From Clostridium brassicae (lineage in GTDB: Bacteria > Bacillota > Clostridia > Clostridiales > Clostridiaceae), in assembly GCF_026738875.1 (NCBI RefSeq), contig NZ_JAPQFJ010000016.1:1-64000 (forward strand): 64,000 bases of DNA, read 5' to 3'. Positions 36,516 through 46,092 of the stretch are shown here, piece by piece. Made by a program: the position numbers and the translations under genes. Below the pieces are notes generated by a model. That model saw only the letters and a list, made by a program, of their open reading frames with translations, was not told the DNA's origin and did not search any database. Position 1 is the stretch's first letter. Each line of letters begins with the position of its first letter.

Positions 36516-37064
36516 TTATAATATAATCCCATAAAGTATTATATTTATAACTTCATTAATTGCTTCTTTGAAAGTAATTTTATTGTCACTTAAAAATTTA
36601 TAATCTAAAAATGTATCACAAACACTATCGAGAACCCTACTTAAAATCAAGAAATTTACATCTGCTTTAATAACACCATCTGATGCTCCTTCTTTTAAAA
36701 GCCTATATAAAATATCCAATTTAAATTTCTTCAATTCTTCTACTTTAACCCATTGTTCAGGGTAAAATTTGCGTGTTTCATCTATTATACTAACAGGCAA
36801 TTTAAACTTATGATATGAATAAATTATTGAATTTAAATTATCTAAAAGACTATTTTCTTTTTTTAACTGCTTTAAAACATTCTTTTTATCACTTTCAATT
36901 ATGCTATTAAAAAATTGGTTAATAATTTCATCCTTGCTAGAAAAATATTTATATATAGTTTTTTTGCTAATTTTAAGTTCTATTGCAATTTCATCAAGAG
37001 TAAATTTTTTCAAACCATATAATTGTATTTTTTGTGAAGCAGTTTCTAATATTTTATCTTTCAT
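36516..37064 (-). CDS. TetR family transcriptional regulator
   Basis: 182 residues. The N-terminal HTH is unmistakable: ILETASQKIQLYGLKKFTLD, EIAIELKISKKTIYKYFSSK and DEIINQFF. The C-terminal ligand-binding part is all-helical and ends LDYKFLSDNKITFKEAINEV. It is cotranscribed 21 bases after an MFS exporter gene. This TetR-MFS pair is a standard self-controlled efflux unit, with likely operators at 38284-38325 before the MFS gene. RBS GAGGAG. Confidence 0.92.
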   Translation of the reverse strand: MKDKILETASQKIQLYGLKKFTLDEIAIELKISKKTIYKYFSSKDEIINQFFNSIIESDKKNVLKQLKKENSLLDNLNSIIYSYHKFKLPVSIIDETRKFYPEQWVKVEELKKFKLDILYRLLKEGASDGVIKADVNFLILSRVLDSVCDTFLDYKFLSDNKITFKEAINEVINIILYGIIL

Positions 37065-37085
37065 TTTTAATTTTCTCCTCGTTAT

Positions 37086-38258
37086 TTATTGAACATGTTT
37101 AAAGTTACAATTGAAAATAGTGATTATACCTAAAATGGAAATTAAAATCATTAATATTAATGTAATAAATTCAGATTTACACCATAATACTCCTGTCATT
37201 ACAGAACCTATAAAAGAACCGATATACTGGAAGCTGTTAATTATTCCATTAGCAGTCCCCCTATTACTTTCTTCCGCAATATTATTTGCATTTGATGAGA
37301 TTATGGTACTTAAACATATATATCCTATCATAAAAAGTATACTTCCAATCAAAATAAAAACAAATGATGATTTTTTAAAATAAAAACATATTCCAATTAA
37401 AGTTGTAGTAAAAGATGTTATAAGTATTTGACGACTATATCCTCTTTCAACAAACTTTACAGATATCCTCATACAAATCACAGCAATAATTACAGCAGGT
37501 AAAAATACTTTCCACATCCCATTTATTCCTGTTATTTTGTCAAGATATATTGGTACAAAATAAAAAACTGATACCATGATAAAGTTATTAAAAAAAGCTG
37601 CTAAGTTTAATTTCACAAAATCTTTGTTCTTTAATAATATTTTTATTCCTTTCTTTATGTCTGATTTGCTTGCTAATACCGTATTAGATCTTTCCTCCTT
37701 TATAAAAAATAAAATATAAATTAAGCATAAAAAAATTAAAATAGCACAAATCAAAAACATTTGTTTTAATGATAAAAATTTATGAATTATTGGACCTACT
37801 CCAAAAGAAACTACTGCTGAAAAACCAATTATAACTCCCAAAACACTTAATGCTCTTACTCTTTTTGTTTCTGGTACTGCTCCTCCAATCCATGAATATC
37901 CTACACCAATTATAGCCCCACTTCCTTGCAATGCTCTTGCAAATATAAAAGTATAAATATCTTTAGAAAAATACGCTATAATCAAGCCTAATATTACTTG
38001 TAAAAGCCCTACTAACATTACTTTTTTATTACCGATTTTATCACTTAAAATACCATAAGGTATTTGAAACATTGCTTGCGTAAGCCCAAATATCCCCAAG
38101 GCTACTCCTGCTAATGCAGGGGTGTTGTTAATAAGTGTTTTACTATATGTAGAAATAAAAGGCATAACTAGTGTCATAGCCATTTGTCTTATACCAAGCG
38201 CTAAGCTTAACATTATTATTAAAAAATACTCTTCTTTTGTAAACACATTTTTTTTCAT
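37086..38258 (-). CDS. MFS efflux transporter (DHA1-like)
   Basis: About 390 residues with 12 TM segments. MFS motif A is GILSDKIGNKKVMLVG between TM2 and TM3, and GIFGLTQAMFQIPYGILSDK precedes it. The proline/glycine region IIGVGYSWIGGAVPETKR follows. It fits drug:H+ antiporters of the DHA1 group. ATG 38258 (MKKNVF) is 6 bases from GGAGG; the in-frame TTG two codons earlier sits on the RBS. First gene of the operon with tetR. Palindromes upstream are likely TetR sites. Confidence 0.9.
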   Translation of the reverse strand: MKKNVFTKEEYFLIIMLSLALGIRQMAMTLVMPFISTYSKTLINNTPALAGVALGIFGLTQAMFQIPYGILSDKIGNKKVMLVGLLQVILGLIIAYFSKDIYTFIFARALQGSGAIIGVGYSWIGGAVPETKRVRALSVLGVIIGFSAVVSFGVGPIIHKFLSLKQMFLICAILIFLCLIYILFFIKEERSNTVLASKSDIKKGIKILLKNKDFVKLNLAAFFNNFIMVSVFYFVPIYLDKITGINGMWKVFLPAVIIAVICMRISVKFVERGYSRQILITSFTTTLIGICFYFKKSSFVFILIGSILFMIGYICLSTIISSNANNIAEESNRGTANGIINSFQYIGSFIGSVMTGVLWCKSEFITLILMILISILGIITIFNCNFKHVQ

Positions 38259-38283
38259 TTTCAACCTCCATTCTTATACTCAA

Positions 38284-38325
38284 GAAACTAAAATAGTTTT
38301 TTTAGTTTCCATTGTAGTTAACTAT
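38284..38325. promoter_or_regulatory. Putative TetR operators
   Basis: GAAACTAAA (38284-38292) and TTTAGTTTC (38301-38309) form a dyad with an 8-base spacer. The palindrome TAGTTAACTA follows at 38316-38325. They lie 26-67 bases upstream of the MFS start. Confidence 0.5.
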
Positions 38326-38342
38326 TTTGTTTTTGTCAATAT

Positions 38343-38386
38343 AAAAAACGTAAATAGATTTATTATTTGATATAAATCTATTTACG
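38343..38386 (-). terminator. Terminator after M23 gene
   Basis: A stem CGTAAATAGATTTAT / ATAAATCTATTTACG, with an A-run before it on the plus strand, so a T-run on the minus strand. It insulates the M23 transcript from the tetR-MFS promoter. Confidence 0.8.
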
Positions 38387-38503
38387 CTCTCTAAATTATA
38401 AACTCGTTAAAATTTTTTTAAATATGCAATATAAAACTTTCCAAAATTAAAAGATGTAATTCTTATAGAAAATTAGTATTAACTACATTTGTGTTTATAA
38501 TCT

Positions 38504-39385
38504 TTACTTTTTAGGAGTTATAACTGTTCCCTTCTCTGGCATTGCTTTACCATTAATATCTTTAAAATAAAGAGGCAATCCTTCTGCAAAAGTTGGATGA
38601 ATAGTTTTTGTAGGGTCTTGACGTTGATGATGAATATGCAAATGAGGTTCGGATGTAGAACCTGAGTTTCCAACTTTTCCAATAACATCTCCCTCTTTTA
38701 CATGGTCACCCACTTTTACAGGTACACTATCCTTCTTTAGATGATTTAATAACAAAAATGTTCCTGTTTCATCTATCTTTATATAAACGTGGTTTCCTTC
38801 CATAGATATAAAATTCTCTGTATTAGGTAATATATCATTTTCCTCATCATAAGCAGCAATAATAGTTCCTGAAACTGGTGCTACAACCTCTTTATCATAG
38901 ATTCCAAAATCATTAAGATTTTTACTGTCTATATTTGATGGTTCCATAACTAAATCATATGCCCATCTTTCAGATGCCCATATAACATGAGGGACGTTGA
39001 TTTCTATGGTATCTCCTCCCCAACCAACAGTTGCTTTTTCATTTAATGGCCATCTTACTGTAATTGAAGGTGTTACCTTGTTAATATCAGCAGGGTATCT
39101 CACCTTTAAAACATTAAATAACATAAGTATAGGAAATGCTAACAATACAGATAATATTAGAGAAATTATTTTTTGTGTGACTTTTTTCTTTTTTACTAAA
39201 CATATACATAATAAAATTAGATTAACCAATATCAATATAGCACCAATTGGTGCCATAAAAAGTTTTACTAATACCCAAGATATAGCTCCTGATATACCAT
39301 GAATAAAGAATATACATCCCCATAAAGCAATTAAAATGACAATCATTATATAATTCAGTATTTTATTAAATTTTTCAGCTTTCAT
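38504..39385 (-). CDS. Membrane-anchored M23 metallopeptidase
   Basis: About 293 residues. ATG at 39385 (MKAEKFNK) is 6 bases from AAAGGGG. Three TM segments span about 8-90, then the outer domain. The M23/LytM core is visible from about 175: VVAPVSGTIIAAYDEENDI, HVYIKIDETGTFLLLNHL, VGDHVKEGDVIGKVGNSGST and SEPHLHIHHQ with the zinc-binding HxH. Such proteins cut peptide cross-links of the wall or act as scaffolds. An upstream Asp/His partner appears as ERWAYDL. Single gene with its own terminator. Confidence 0.87.
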   Translation of the reverse strand: MKAEKFNKILNYIMIVILIALWGCIFFIHGISGAISWVLVKLFMAPIGAILILVNLILLCICLVKKKKVTQKIISLILSVLLAFPILMLFNVLKVRYPADINKVTPSITVRWPLNEKATVGWGGDTIEINVPHVIWASERWAYDLVMEPSNIDSKNLNDFGIYDKEVVAPVSGTIIAAYDEENDILPNTENFISMEGNHVYIKIDETGTFLLLNHLKKDSVPVKVGDHVKEGDVIGKVGNSGSTSEPHLHIHHQRQDPTKTIHPTFAEGLPLYFKDINGKAMPEKGTVITPKK

Positions 39386-39579
39386 GTTAACCCCTTTCAT
39401 TCTTCTTAATGTTTATTTGTTTCTTCTTTTGTTTGGTAAGTATTACAATAACTTATTTATGTAATTAAAGCTCTTTTATAGTAGCACAATCTTCATATAT
39501 TTTCTTTAAAATTTTCTTAATTTTTTCATAATAAAATTTTCTTATTACATTTTTAATAATATATATTTAGTTAAAAAAA

Positions 39580-39607
39580 TAATATCAACCATCATTGGTT
39601 GATATTA
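39580..39607 (-). terminator. Terminator overlapping the MFS 3' end
   Basis: AATATCAACCA / TGGTTGATATT, with a T-run on the minus strand. It covers the stop codon of the 39592 gene. Confidence 0.8.
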
Positions 39608-40809
39608 TTTGTAGTACTATTACCCTTTTTTAAGACAATAGTTTTATTGTAAACTATATTTAATTTAAATATAAGAAAAGCTATTCCTAATGCAATACCT
39701 GCACAAGTATATATAGTTCTATATCCGAATTTCACAACAATAAATCCCCACAATATTGAACCTATTCCGTAACCACTATCCAGTAGAGCATAATAAATGG
39801 CATTTGCTACTCCCCTTTTGTCTTTACTTACTGTATTTAAAATCATTAAATTAATTATAGGTAATAGCGATCCCATCATGATACCACATAAAAATCCCAA
39901 TATAATTAATACACGCATTGCCTTTACCATAGCCATTCCCCAAATAGAAACTGCAAATATTAACAATCCAACTGAAACTACAATATTAAATCCAAATCTA
40001 TCAACTATTTGATTTATAAACAATCTTGATGCTAATATGCCTAGTGCATTTATTGTAAAAAAGAGTCCTATATTACTAAATCCAAGTTCTATTCCATATA
40101 AAGCTGTAAAAGATAATATTGTACTTTCTGCAACTGCCGCTAAAAAAAGAATTAAAGCTGGTACTACTATCTCTTTACTAATGCCACTACTTACATTACT
40201 CTTCTCAGTTTTATCTTTTTTTGAATCTATATCAATATTTTTCTCATATGATAAGAAAAAGGCTATTATCATAGTAACTATAGCAACTGCAAATGTTGTA
40301 ATGAATAGCAAGTTAAACTTATCATATTCTTTTCCAACTATATTAAGTGCCATAGAAGGTCCTATTGCCGTAGTAATTGTTATACCAACTCCTGAATACC
40401 CTATACCTTCAAGCATTCTTGATTGTGGAGTAACATCAGTAACAATTGTAGCTACAGCAGTAGAAGAAATACCAAATCCGAATCCTTGAATCACCCTAAA
40501 TATCACAAGTAAAGATATTTCATTTGTAAAAGCATATGCTATAGTTGATAAAGCAGTAATAACTACACCTAATATCAATATTTTTTTTCTTCCCAGTTTA
40601 TCTAATAACTTTCCTGCAAACAGTCTTATTATTAAAGCCGCTAGTGTAAATGCTCCTGTCATTATTCCTGCATATGTGTCAGTACCTGTAATTTTCTTAG
40701 CATATATAGATATAGTAGATAATAATAAATTACAAGTTAAATTTACTCCTATAGTAATAATTAGTGCCAATATAAAATATCTGTTCCATAGTTTTTCCTT
40801 AGCTGCCAT
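39592..40809 (-). CDS. MFS transporter
   Basis: 405 residues with 12 TM segments. Motif A is RLFAGKLLDKLGRKKILILG. RVIQGFGFGISSTAVATIVT and the D-R-x-G repeat (VDRFGFNIVVSVGLL) place it in the YfcJ/UMF-like drug transporter branch. RBS AGGAGG. It is divergent from a Crp/Fnr-family gene; a TTGTAG-N6-CTACAA dyad lies between them, so the exporter is probably the regulator's target. The substrate is unknown. Confidence 0.9.
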   Translation of the reverse strand: MAAKEKLWNRYFILALIITIGVNLTCNLLLSTISIYAKKITGTDTYAGIMTGAFTLAALIIRLFAGKLLDKLGRKKILILGVVITALSTIAYAFTNEISLLVIFRVIQGFGFGISSTAVATIVTDVTPQSRMLEGIGYSGVGITITTAIGPSMALNIVGKEYDKFNLLFITTFAVAIVTMIIAFFLSYEKNIDIDSKKDKTEKSNVSSGISKEIVVPALILFLAAVAESTILSFTALYGIELGFSNIGLFFTINALGILASRLFINQIVDRFGFNIVVSVGLLIFAVSIWGMAMVKAMRVLIILGFLCGIMMGSLLPIINLMILNTVSKDKRGVANAIYYALLDSGYGIGSILWGFIVVKFGYRTIYTCAGIALGIAFLIFKLNIVYNKTIVLKKGNSTTNNINQ

Positions 40810-40902
40810 TATTCAATTTCCTCCTATTAAATAATTCTTGGCTCTTAATAAAGTTTGCTTAAATTATTTAGATTAAATTTTACATTTAACCTTGAAAACA
40901 AA

Positions 40903-40920
40903 TTGTAGTTTAGGCTACAA
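40903..40920. promoter_or_regulatory. Putative Crp/Fnr-family operator
   Basis: TTGTAGTTTAGGCTACAA is a perfect inverted repeat (TTGTAG-N6-CTACAA) in the MFS / Crp divergent gap, 36 bases before the regulator start. Similar in form to TTGAT-N4-ATCAA sites of the family. Confidence 0.6.
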
Positions 40921-40955
40921 TCTATTTATAAAGTTTTAATGAGAGGAAATTTTAT

Positions 40956-41645
40956 ATGTTTAAAACTCATAAATATTTGCCCAGTTCTTCAATAAGTATT
41001 AATTCTGATTTTTATAAAATATTTGAAGAGGCTGGTATAATACAAAGATATAGTAAAAATGAAATGATATATTTTCAAGAAGATGTGGCTGAAAGTTTTT
41101 ATTTAATTAAATCCGGTCGTGTTAGAATTTTTCTCATTTCACCAGAAGGAACAGAACTTACTATTGAAATATTGAGAAAAGGAAAATTATTTGGAGAATC
41201 CTCCTACTTTAGTTATGGCTCAAGATTAACATCCGTTAGTGCTGCAACAGATGTAGAGTTAATTTCAGTGAGTTTAGAAAATTTGTACCCTTATCTAACT
41301 AAATATCCAGAATTAATGATTCAAATGTTTCATCTTATGTCATTAACAATGAAGAACTTATCAACCCAAGTTAATAGTATGGCCTTCTTACCAGCTGATA
41401 AAAAACTTGCTGAATTACTCTTAAGATTAGGCGTACATTTTAAGAAAAATAAAAATGATGAATCTTATATTATTGATTATTCTCACGAAGAAATTGCACA
41501 ACTTATTGGCAGCTGTAGAGTAACCGTTACTAAAATACTAAATTCTTTTCAAGAAAAAGGATTAGTCTCTTTAGGATATAAAAAAGTTAAAGTTATAGAT
41601 GAGAAAAATTTAAAGCGAATATATATAGATGATTTTCCAATATAA
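40956..41645 (+). CDS. Crp/Fnr family regulator
   Basis: 229 residues. An N-terminal cyclic-nucleotide-binding-like barrel (SKNEMIYFQEDVAESFYLIK, SGRVRIFLISPEGTELTIEI, GKLFGESSYF) is followed by the dimer helix (about 125-150) and a Crp winged helix: SHEEIAQLIGSCRVTVTKIL and NSFQEKGLVSLGYKKVKVI. No Cys cluster for a [4Fe-4S] centre and no clear cAMP-binding Arg-Ser pair, so the effector is unknown. RBS GAGAGGAA. Divergent from an MFS gene with a shared palindrome. Confidence 0.9.
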   Translation: MFKTHKYLPSSSISINSDFYKIFEEAGIIQRYSKNEMIYFQEDVAESFYLIKSGRVRIFLISPEGTELTIEILRKGKLFGESSYFSYGSRLTSVSAATDVELISVSLENLYPYLTKYPELMIQMFHLMSLTMKNLSTQVNSMAFLPADKKLAELLLRLGVHFKKNKNDESYIIDYSHEEIAQLIGSCRVTVTKILNSFQEKGLVSLGYKKVKVIDEKNLKRIYIDDFPI

Positions 41646-41800
41646 GTAATATGAAGCTAAACTCCACTTTAAAATTAATATCTAGTATTCAGCGTAATAA
41701 CATCATTTACTTGATCATATTAAAAACTCAAGTTTTACTAGCAATAAACATTGGGAAAAGTACAATACTAATAAGTATTCATTATATAACAATATAATAA

Positions 41801-41841
41801 AAAATACCGTAAAATTCACTACTGAATACTACGGTATTTTT
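41801..41841 (+). terminator. Terminator after Crp/Fnr gene
   Basis: AAAATACCGTA / TACGGTATTTT with a following T-run. Confidence 0.85.
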
Positions 41842-41898
41842 ATAAGTTCCACACTTATAATTACAAAATTAATTTTTAATATACTTAGATATAAATTT

Positions 41899-42639
41899 TT
41901 AAGCAAAAGTATTTATTGAAATTCTTTTATTTTGTTTAGATGTATTTTGAGATGTTAAATCATTTATAGCAGTTTTTTGCTCTCTTATCTTCTTATTTTC
42001 CTCATATTGTTTTTTTATTTTATCAGTATCTTTAGATATTTCATTATTCTCATTTTTAATACTACTTGATTGTTTAACGTTTTTATTTATCTTAGTTGAT
42101 TGTTTATGAAGTTCTGAATCTATAGCATTAGCACGTGCATCACATTCACTTGCTTTGCTTCTCTTCTTTTCTATTATTTTTTGCGCATTATTAAATTTAT
42201 CTCTTTCGGCATCTAATTTTGCTTCACCTCTTAGAGTATTAGCTGATGATCTAAGTGATGATTTCAAACTAACTGACTTCTTAATATTGTTATATGCATT
42301 TGCATTATCTAATATTAAAGAATCACTATTTGCATTATTAGTATTGTTATTAATTGATTGATCAGGTACTTTATTAGTATTGTTATTGGAAATTTTATTA
42401 ACTTGTTCCATTTGCTTTTGTTGGATTTGTGAATCAATTTGTTCCATTTGCTCTTGTAGTGGTTTAATTAGCTCATCTTTAGCCTTTTGTGACATATTCC
42501 CCCCTTTTATCTTCTCAATTTGTTCTACAATTTGTGATTTCTGTTTTTCAAGCGCTTTAACCTCATTATTAACAGCACTATTATTTTGTTGATTTATATT
42601 ATTGTTCCTTACTCCATTAGAATAAATAGAATTTACCAT
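41899..42639 (-). CDS. FlxA-like coiled-coil protein
   Basis: 246 residues, no signal or TM. Residues about 25-90 match the FlxA-like family: NNEVKALEKQKSQIVEQIEK and SQKAKDELIKPLQEQMEQID, a heptad-patterned helix. The middle is Asn-rich and the C-terminal half is a second Lys/Gln/Glu coiled coil. FlxA-like genes are flagellar-regulon members in some bacteria; the function in clostridia is unknown. RBS AAAGGAGG. Single gene. Confidence 0.75.
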   Translation of the reverse strand: MVNSIYSNGVRNNNINQQNNSAVNNEVKALEKQKSQIVEQIEKIKGGNMSQKAKDELIKPLQEQMEQIDSQIQQKQMEQVNKISNNNTNKVPDQSINNNTNNANSDSLILDNANAYNNIKKSVSLKSSLRSSANTLRGEAKLDAERDKFNNAQKIIEKKRSKASECDARANAIDSELHKQSTKINKNVKQSSSIKNENNEISKDTDKIKKQYEENKKIREQKTAINDLTSQNTSKQNKRISINTFA

Positions 42640-42760
42640 AATTTCACACCTCCTCTTTAGTATATCGTCTATTAAATTACGAACTTAATAAATAGTAATT
42701 TTTTCCTTTAATAATACCACATAATACCTTTTTTAATAATACTACAGCTATTCCATTCAT

Positions 42761-43204
42761 TTAAAAATGTTTTTTTAGGTAGATCATATCAACAAGTTGT
42801 ACACCACATTCATAAATTGGATGATCATAATTATCTGTAAAGAAATTTTTGATACGATGAGAGATTGTAAATCCACACCTCTCATAAAAGGGAACTGTTA
42901 GTGGACTATCGCCGGTACCAACAATCATAGTCTTACACTTGTCCTTGTAATATTTAAAAATGTATTCTATCAGTTGCTTACCATAGCCTTGTCCTTGATA
43001 TTCTTCGTATGTGGCTATATTTTTTAATTCATAGACACTGTCATGCTCTTGCGTAACAACACAAATAGCTTTCAAATCATTGTCATATAGAGCAAACATC
43101 TCTCCGCGTTCTAAGTATCTATCAATCATATCTTCTTGTTCATCTGCTAACAAAAGCAAATCAAGAAATTGTTTTTTTTCAGTCATAATCTGTTTAACTT
43201 TCAT
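42761..43204 (-). CDS. GNAT family acetyltransferase
   Basis: 147 residues, a single GNAT domain. [20 protein letters not shown] leads to the acetyl-CoA loop [20 protein letters not shown] (QGQGYG, residues about 91-96), then [20 protein letters not shown], the usual last strand. The substrate amine is not deducible. RBS AGGTGG. Monocistronic. A plus-strand hairpin and a separate plus-strand promoter lie upstream. Confidence 0.9.
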   Translation of the reverse strand: MKVKQIMTEKKQFLDLLLLADEQEDMIDRYLERGEMFALYDNDLKAICVVTQEHDSVYELKNIATYEEYQGQGYGKQLIEYIFKYYKDKCKTMIVGTGDSPLTVPFYERCGFTISHRIKNFFTDNYDHPIYECGVQLVDMIYLKKHF

Positions 43205-43282
43205 TAACTCACCACCTAAACTAATATAAACAATCTTAATTATACATTATAAACAAGCAAAAACTTAAACTGGAAACCACCA

Positions 43283-43329
43283 AAAGCATTAAGCAGTTTT
43301 CGAGAACCACCTAATGCTTTATTTTTTTA
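43283..43329 (+). terminator. Plus-strand terminator-like hairpin
   Basis: AAAGCATTA / TAATGCTTT followed by ATTTTTTTAT. It has no plus-strand gene directly upstream, so it may block read-through into the methyltransferase promoter. ACCACC repeats flank it. Confidence 0.55.
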
Positions 43330-43363
43330 TTTATATTAACTATATTATTTTTCTCATTCATCA

Positions 43364-43392
43364 TTGACAAGATTAAAAGTAAATCGTATAAT
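43364..43392 (+). promoter_or_regulatory. Perfect sigma-A consensus promoter
   Basis: TTGACA (43364-43369), 17-base spacer, TATAAT (43387-43392). It lies 86 bases before the methyltransferase ATG and is the strongest-looking promoter in the window. Confidence 0.85.
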
Positions 43393-43477
43393 ATATAAAC
43401 AAATCCTAATTAAATATTATATCATATATTTATATATTTGTCAATAGAATTTTAAAATTTTTAAGGAGGAATTTATA

Positions 43478-44392
43478 ATGAAAAATAATAAACCAAGTAC
43501 TACAGCTTTAATAACAGCCTATGGAAGGGCCTATCACTCTATAAATGAATCACCAAAAATCTTTGATGATTTTCTTGCAAAACAGCTAATAACAAATGAT
43601 GAATATGAAACTATTAGTAATATTTTAGCGGGAAGTATAAACTTTTCTGATTCAGACAAAGCAACATTTTGTAAGGATAAAGACTCTGCTTTAAAAGCCG
43701 TTATTCAAAATCAAATAGCACCTATTTCATTGTCACGTAGCAGATATACAGAAGATATGTTAAAACTTTCGATTAAACTTGGAGTAAAACAATATGTCAT
43801 CTTAGGTGCAGGTTTTGATACTTTTGCCTTTCGTAATCCAAATTTATTAAATTATATTGATATTTTTGAATTGGATCATCCTTCTACACAAAATCTTAAA
43901 TTAGAAAGAATCAAAATGGCTGGATGGGAAATTCCCAAAAATTTGCATTTTATACCTGTTGACTTCTCAAAAAATAATTTTGAAGAAACAATAAAAAATT
44001 CAGCTTTTAATGAAACTAAATTAAGTTTTTATAGTTGGCTTGGAGTAACTTACTATTTAAGTAAAGGTGAAATATTAAATACATTAAAAGGTATATCTAA
44101 TATTTCACCAAATGGCAGCTCTCTTGCCTTTGACTATGCAGATTCTGATATATTTCAACCTAAAAAAACAACAAAACGTGTTCAAACCATGGTACATGCA
44201 GCTATTCAAAATGGAGAACCTATGAAAAGTTGCTATTCATGTAGTGAATTAGTTTTAGATTTAGAAAGGACAGGCTTTCAACTTTACGAACATTTGACAC
44301 CTTTAGAAATTAATAATCGTTATTTTAAAGAAAGAAATGACGATTATCGTGCTTTTGAAAATATAAATTTTGCATTAGCAGTAAAAAAATAA
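43478..44392 (+). CDS. SAM-dependent methyltransferase, LCMT family
   Basis: 304 residues of the leucine-carboxyl-methyltransferase-like family (TIGR00027 group). RSRYTEDMLKLSIKLGVKQY, VILGAGFDTFAFRNPNLLNY (SAM-binding GAGFDT) and IFELDHPSTQNLK with the acidic ribose-binding residue are characteristic. In bacteria these enzymes methylate small-molecule or polyketide carboxylates or hydroxyls, not PP2A. RBS AAGGAGG, and a perfect consensus promoter drives it. A decayed copy of its 3' end lies beyond the radical SAM operon (46566). It may be linked functionally to that operon but has its own promoter and a 167-base gap to it. Confidence 0.88.
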   Translation: MKNNKPSTTALITAYGRAYHSINESPKIFDDFLAKQLITNDEYETISNILAGSINFSDSDKATFCKDKDSALKAVIQNQIAPISLSRSRYTEDMLKLSIKLGVKQYVILGAGFDTFAFRNPNLLNYIDIFELDHPSTQNLKLERIKMAGWEIPKNLHFIPVDFSKNNFEETIKNSAFNETKLSFYSWLGVTYYLSKGEILNTLKGISNISPNGSSLAFDYADSDIFQPKKTTKRVQTMVHAAIQNGEPMKSCYSCSELVLDLERTGFQLYEHLTPLEINNRYFKERNDDYRAFENINFALAVKK

Positions 44393-44559
44393 CTCACTCA
44401 TCTCTTTATTATATAAAAATGTTATATAATAGTAATTATATAATTCACTCGTAAAACCAGTTATTATTTTGCTAACTAAATACAATAAAAAATTTACTTT
44501 TTAATTCTGTGTAGAAAAGCTTTGAATATACTATAAACAAAGAAAGGAAATGATATACA

Positions 44560-45543
44560 ATGAATCATATATCATGGAATACAACTAAAAGATGCAATCT
44601 GTATTGTAAACATTGCTATAGAGAATGTGGCCCCAATGAATTAGATAGTGATGAACTATCCACTAAAGAAGGGAAAACACTTTTAGAAGAAATATATAAG
44701 GCTGGTTTTAGAATTATAGTATTCAGTGGTGGAGAGCCACTAATGAGAAACGATATTTTTGAATTAATTGAATATGCATCTTCTCTAGGAATGACTACTC
44801 TCATGGGTAGTAATGGTACATTGATAACAAAGGAATGTGCAGAAAAACTAAAAAATTATGGGCTAAAGTCTATTGCTATTAGCATAGATAGTTTAAACCC
44901 TATTAAGCATAACAATTTTAGAGGTTCATCGACTGCTTTCCAAAAAGCTTTAGAAGGAGCTCAAAATTGTATAGATGTTGGAATTAATGTTCAAATAAAC
45001 TGCACTATTACTAAAGAAAATCTAAATGAACTAGATAAAATAATGAACTTTGCTTCTACTTTTGGTGCTTCTTCTTGTCATATGCTTTTTCTTGTACAAG
45101 TAGGTAGAGGAAAAAATTTAGGTGAAACATATCTAAATAAAGATGAGTATAAAAAAGCTATTCATACTATAATTGATAAAAACTTAGATATTCGGATTAA
45201 ACCAACTTGCGCTCCCCAATATAAAGTTGAGTCATTGCTTAAAGGAATTAAGTCATATGGTGGAATAAGAGGATGTATTGCTGGAATAAGTTACTGTTCT
45301 ATCCTTCCGAATGGTGATATCCATATATGCCCTTACGCTCCAGTTAAGGTAGCTAGTGTTCGTGAAGAATCTTTTGATAGTATATGGCATAATAATGATA
45401 TTTTTTGTAAACTAAGAGATTTCAAAAATTATAAAGGTAAATGTGGAAACTGTAAATATATAAATATCTGTGGAGGCTGTAGAGCTAGAGCCTTTAATCA
45501 CTCAGGGGATTGGCTAGATGAAGACCCATATTGTTTATTATAA
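44560..45543 (+). CDS. Radical SAM/SPASM protein, AhbC/AhbD/NirJ-like
   Basis: 327 residues. The radical-SAM cluster is Cys12, Cys16, Cys19 in CNLYCKHC; GGEP is at 57-60. The C-terminal half has the exact layout of heme and heme d1 pathway enzymes: PTCAPQY (Cys217), GCIAGISYCSILPNGD (Cys239, Cys246), ICPYAP (Cys257), then CGNCKYINICGGCRARA (Cys295, 298, 304, 307) and EDPYC (Cys325). These supply auxiliary Fe-S ligands. AhbD/NirJ act on siroheme-derived tetrapyrroles, so a tetrapyrrole substrate is likely but not proved. First gene of a three-gene operon with ECF-S and Staygreen. No other ahb gene is near. Confidence 0.85.
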   Translation: MNHISWNTTKRCNLYCKHCYRECGPNELDSDELSTKEGKTLLEEIYKAGFRIIVFSGGEPLMRNDIFELIEYASSLGMTTLMGSNGTLITKECAEKLKNYGLKSIAISIDSLNPIKHNNFRGSSTAFQKALEGAQNCIDVGINVQINCTITKENLNELDKIMNFASTFGASSCHMLFLVQVGRGKNLGETYLNKDEYKKAIHTIIDKNLDIRIKPTCAPQYKVESLLKGIKSYGGIRGCIAGISYCSILPNGDIHICPYAPVKVASVREESFDSIWHNNDIFCKLRDFKNYKGKCGNCKYINICGGCRARAFNHSGDWLDEDPYCLL

Positions 45544-45558
45544 AGGAGGTTAAAAAAC

Positions 45559-46092
45559 ATGAAGTGGAATATGACAATAAAAGATTTGACTACAATAGGT
45601 ATATGCATTGCTATAGCTGTTGTACTTGGAAAAGTATTGGGGGTGTTACATAGCATACTTCCTCTTTCAAGAGGCATTATAAATGCACCATTCTATAGTT
45701 TCCTTATAACAGTTATGATATATAAAATAAGAAAGCCTGGCATAATGACAATGTTTGCTTTAGGTTATGGACTTATAATGATTCGTATATCTATTTTTAT
45801 GAGTATAGCTATAATAATTGGCGGAATTTTAGCGGATATTGTAAATCTCTTGATTTTAAAAAATTATGATTCCAAGATTAAAATAGCCCTGTGTGCACCA
45901 ATATATTCAGTAGGTGGTATCATAGGTACATTTTTTGTAGTTACATTCATGGTAAATAGTGCCAGATACCTATTTCAAGGTAACCTTGCACTATTAATAA
46001 GCATCATTTCTGTTTATATTGCTGGTTTAATTGGTTCATTTACTGCTATAAAAATAATGCCAGAAAGGTTAAGGGGTGTTAATAATGCATAA
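45559..46092 (+). CDS. ECF transporter S component
   Basis: 177 residues with five or six TM segments (TIGICIAIAVVLGKVLGVLH, IINAPFYSFLITVMIYKI, MTMFALGYGLIMIRISIFMS, IAIIIGGILADIVNLLIL, ALLISIISVYIAGLIGSF). The compact all-helical plan and the AXXXA-like small residues in TM1 fit substrate-binding S subunits of energy-coupling factor importers. The EcfA/EcfT module must be encoded elsewhere. It begins 15 bases after the radical SAM stop (AAAGGAGG RBS) and its stop overlaps the Staygreen start by 8 bases, so all three proteins are coupled. Its ligand is unknown; the neighbours suggest a tetrapyrrole or a precursor. Confidence 0.75.
   Translation: MKWNMTIKDLTTIGICIAIAVVLGKVLGVLHSILPLSRGIINAPFYSFLITVMIYKIRKPGIMTMFALGYGLIMIRISIFMSIAIIIGGILADIVNLLILKNYDSKIKIALCAPIYSVGGIIGTFFVVTFMVNSARYLFQGNLALLISIISVYIAGLIGSFTAIKIMPERLRGVNNA

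Noticed and set aside
43283-43329. Insertion-sequence end suggested by repeated ACCACC around a hairpin
   Set aside because: No matching opposite end or transposase fragment within the region.
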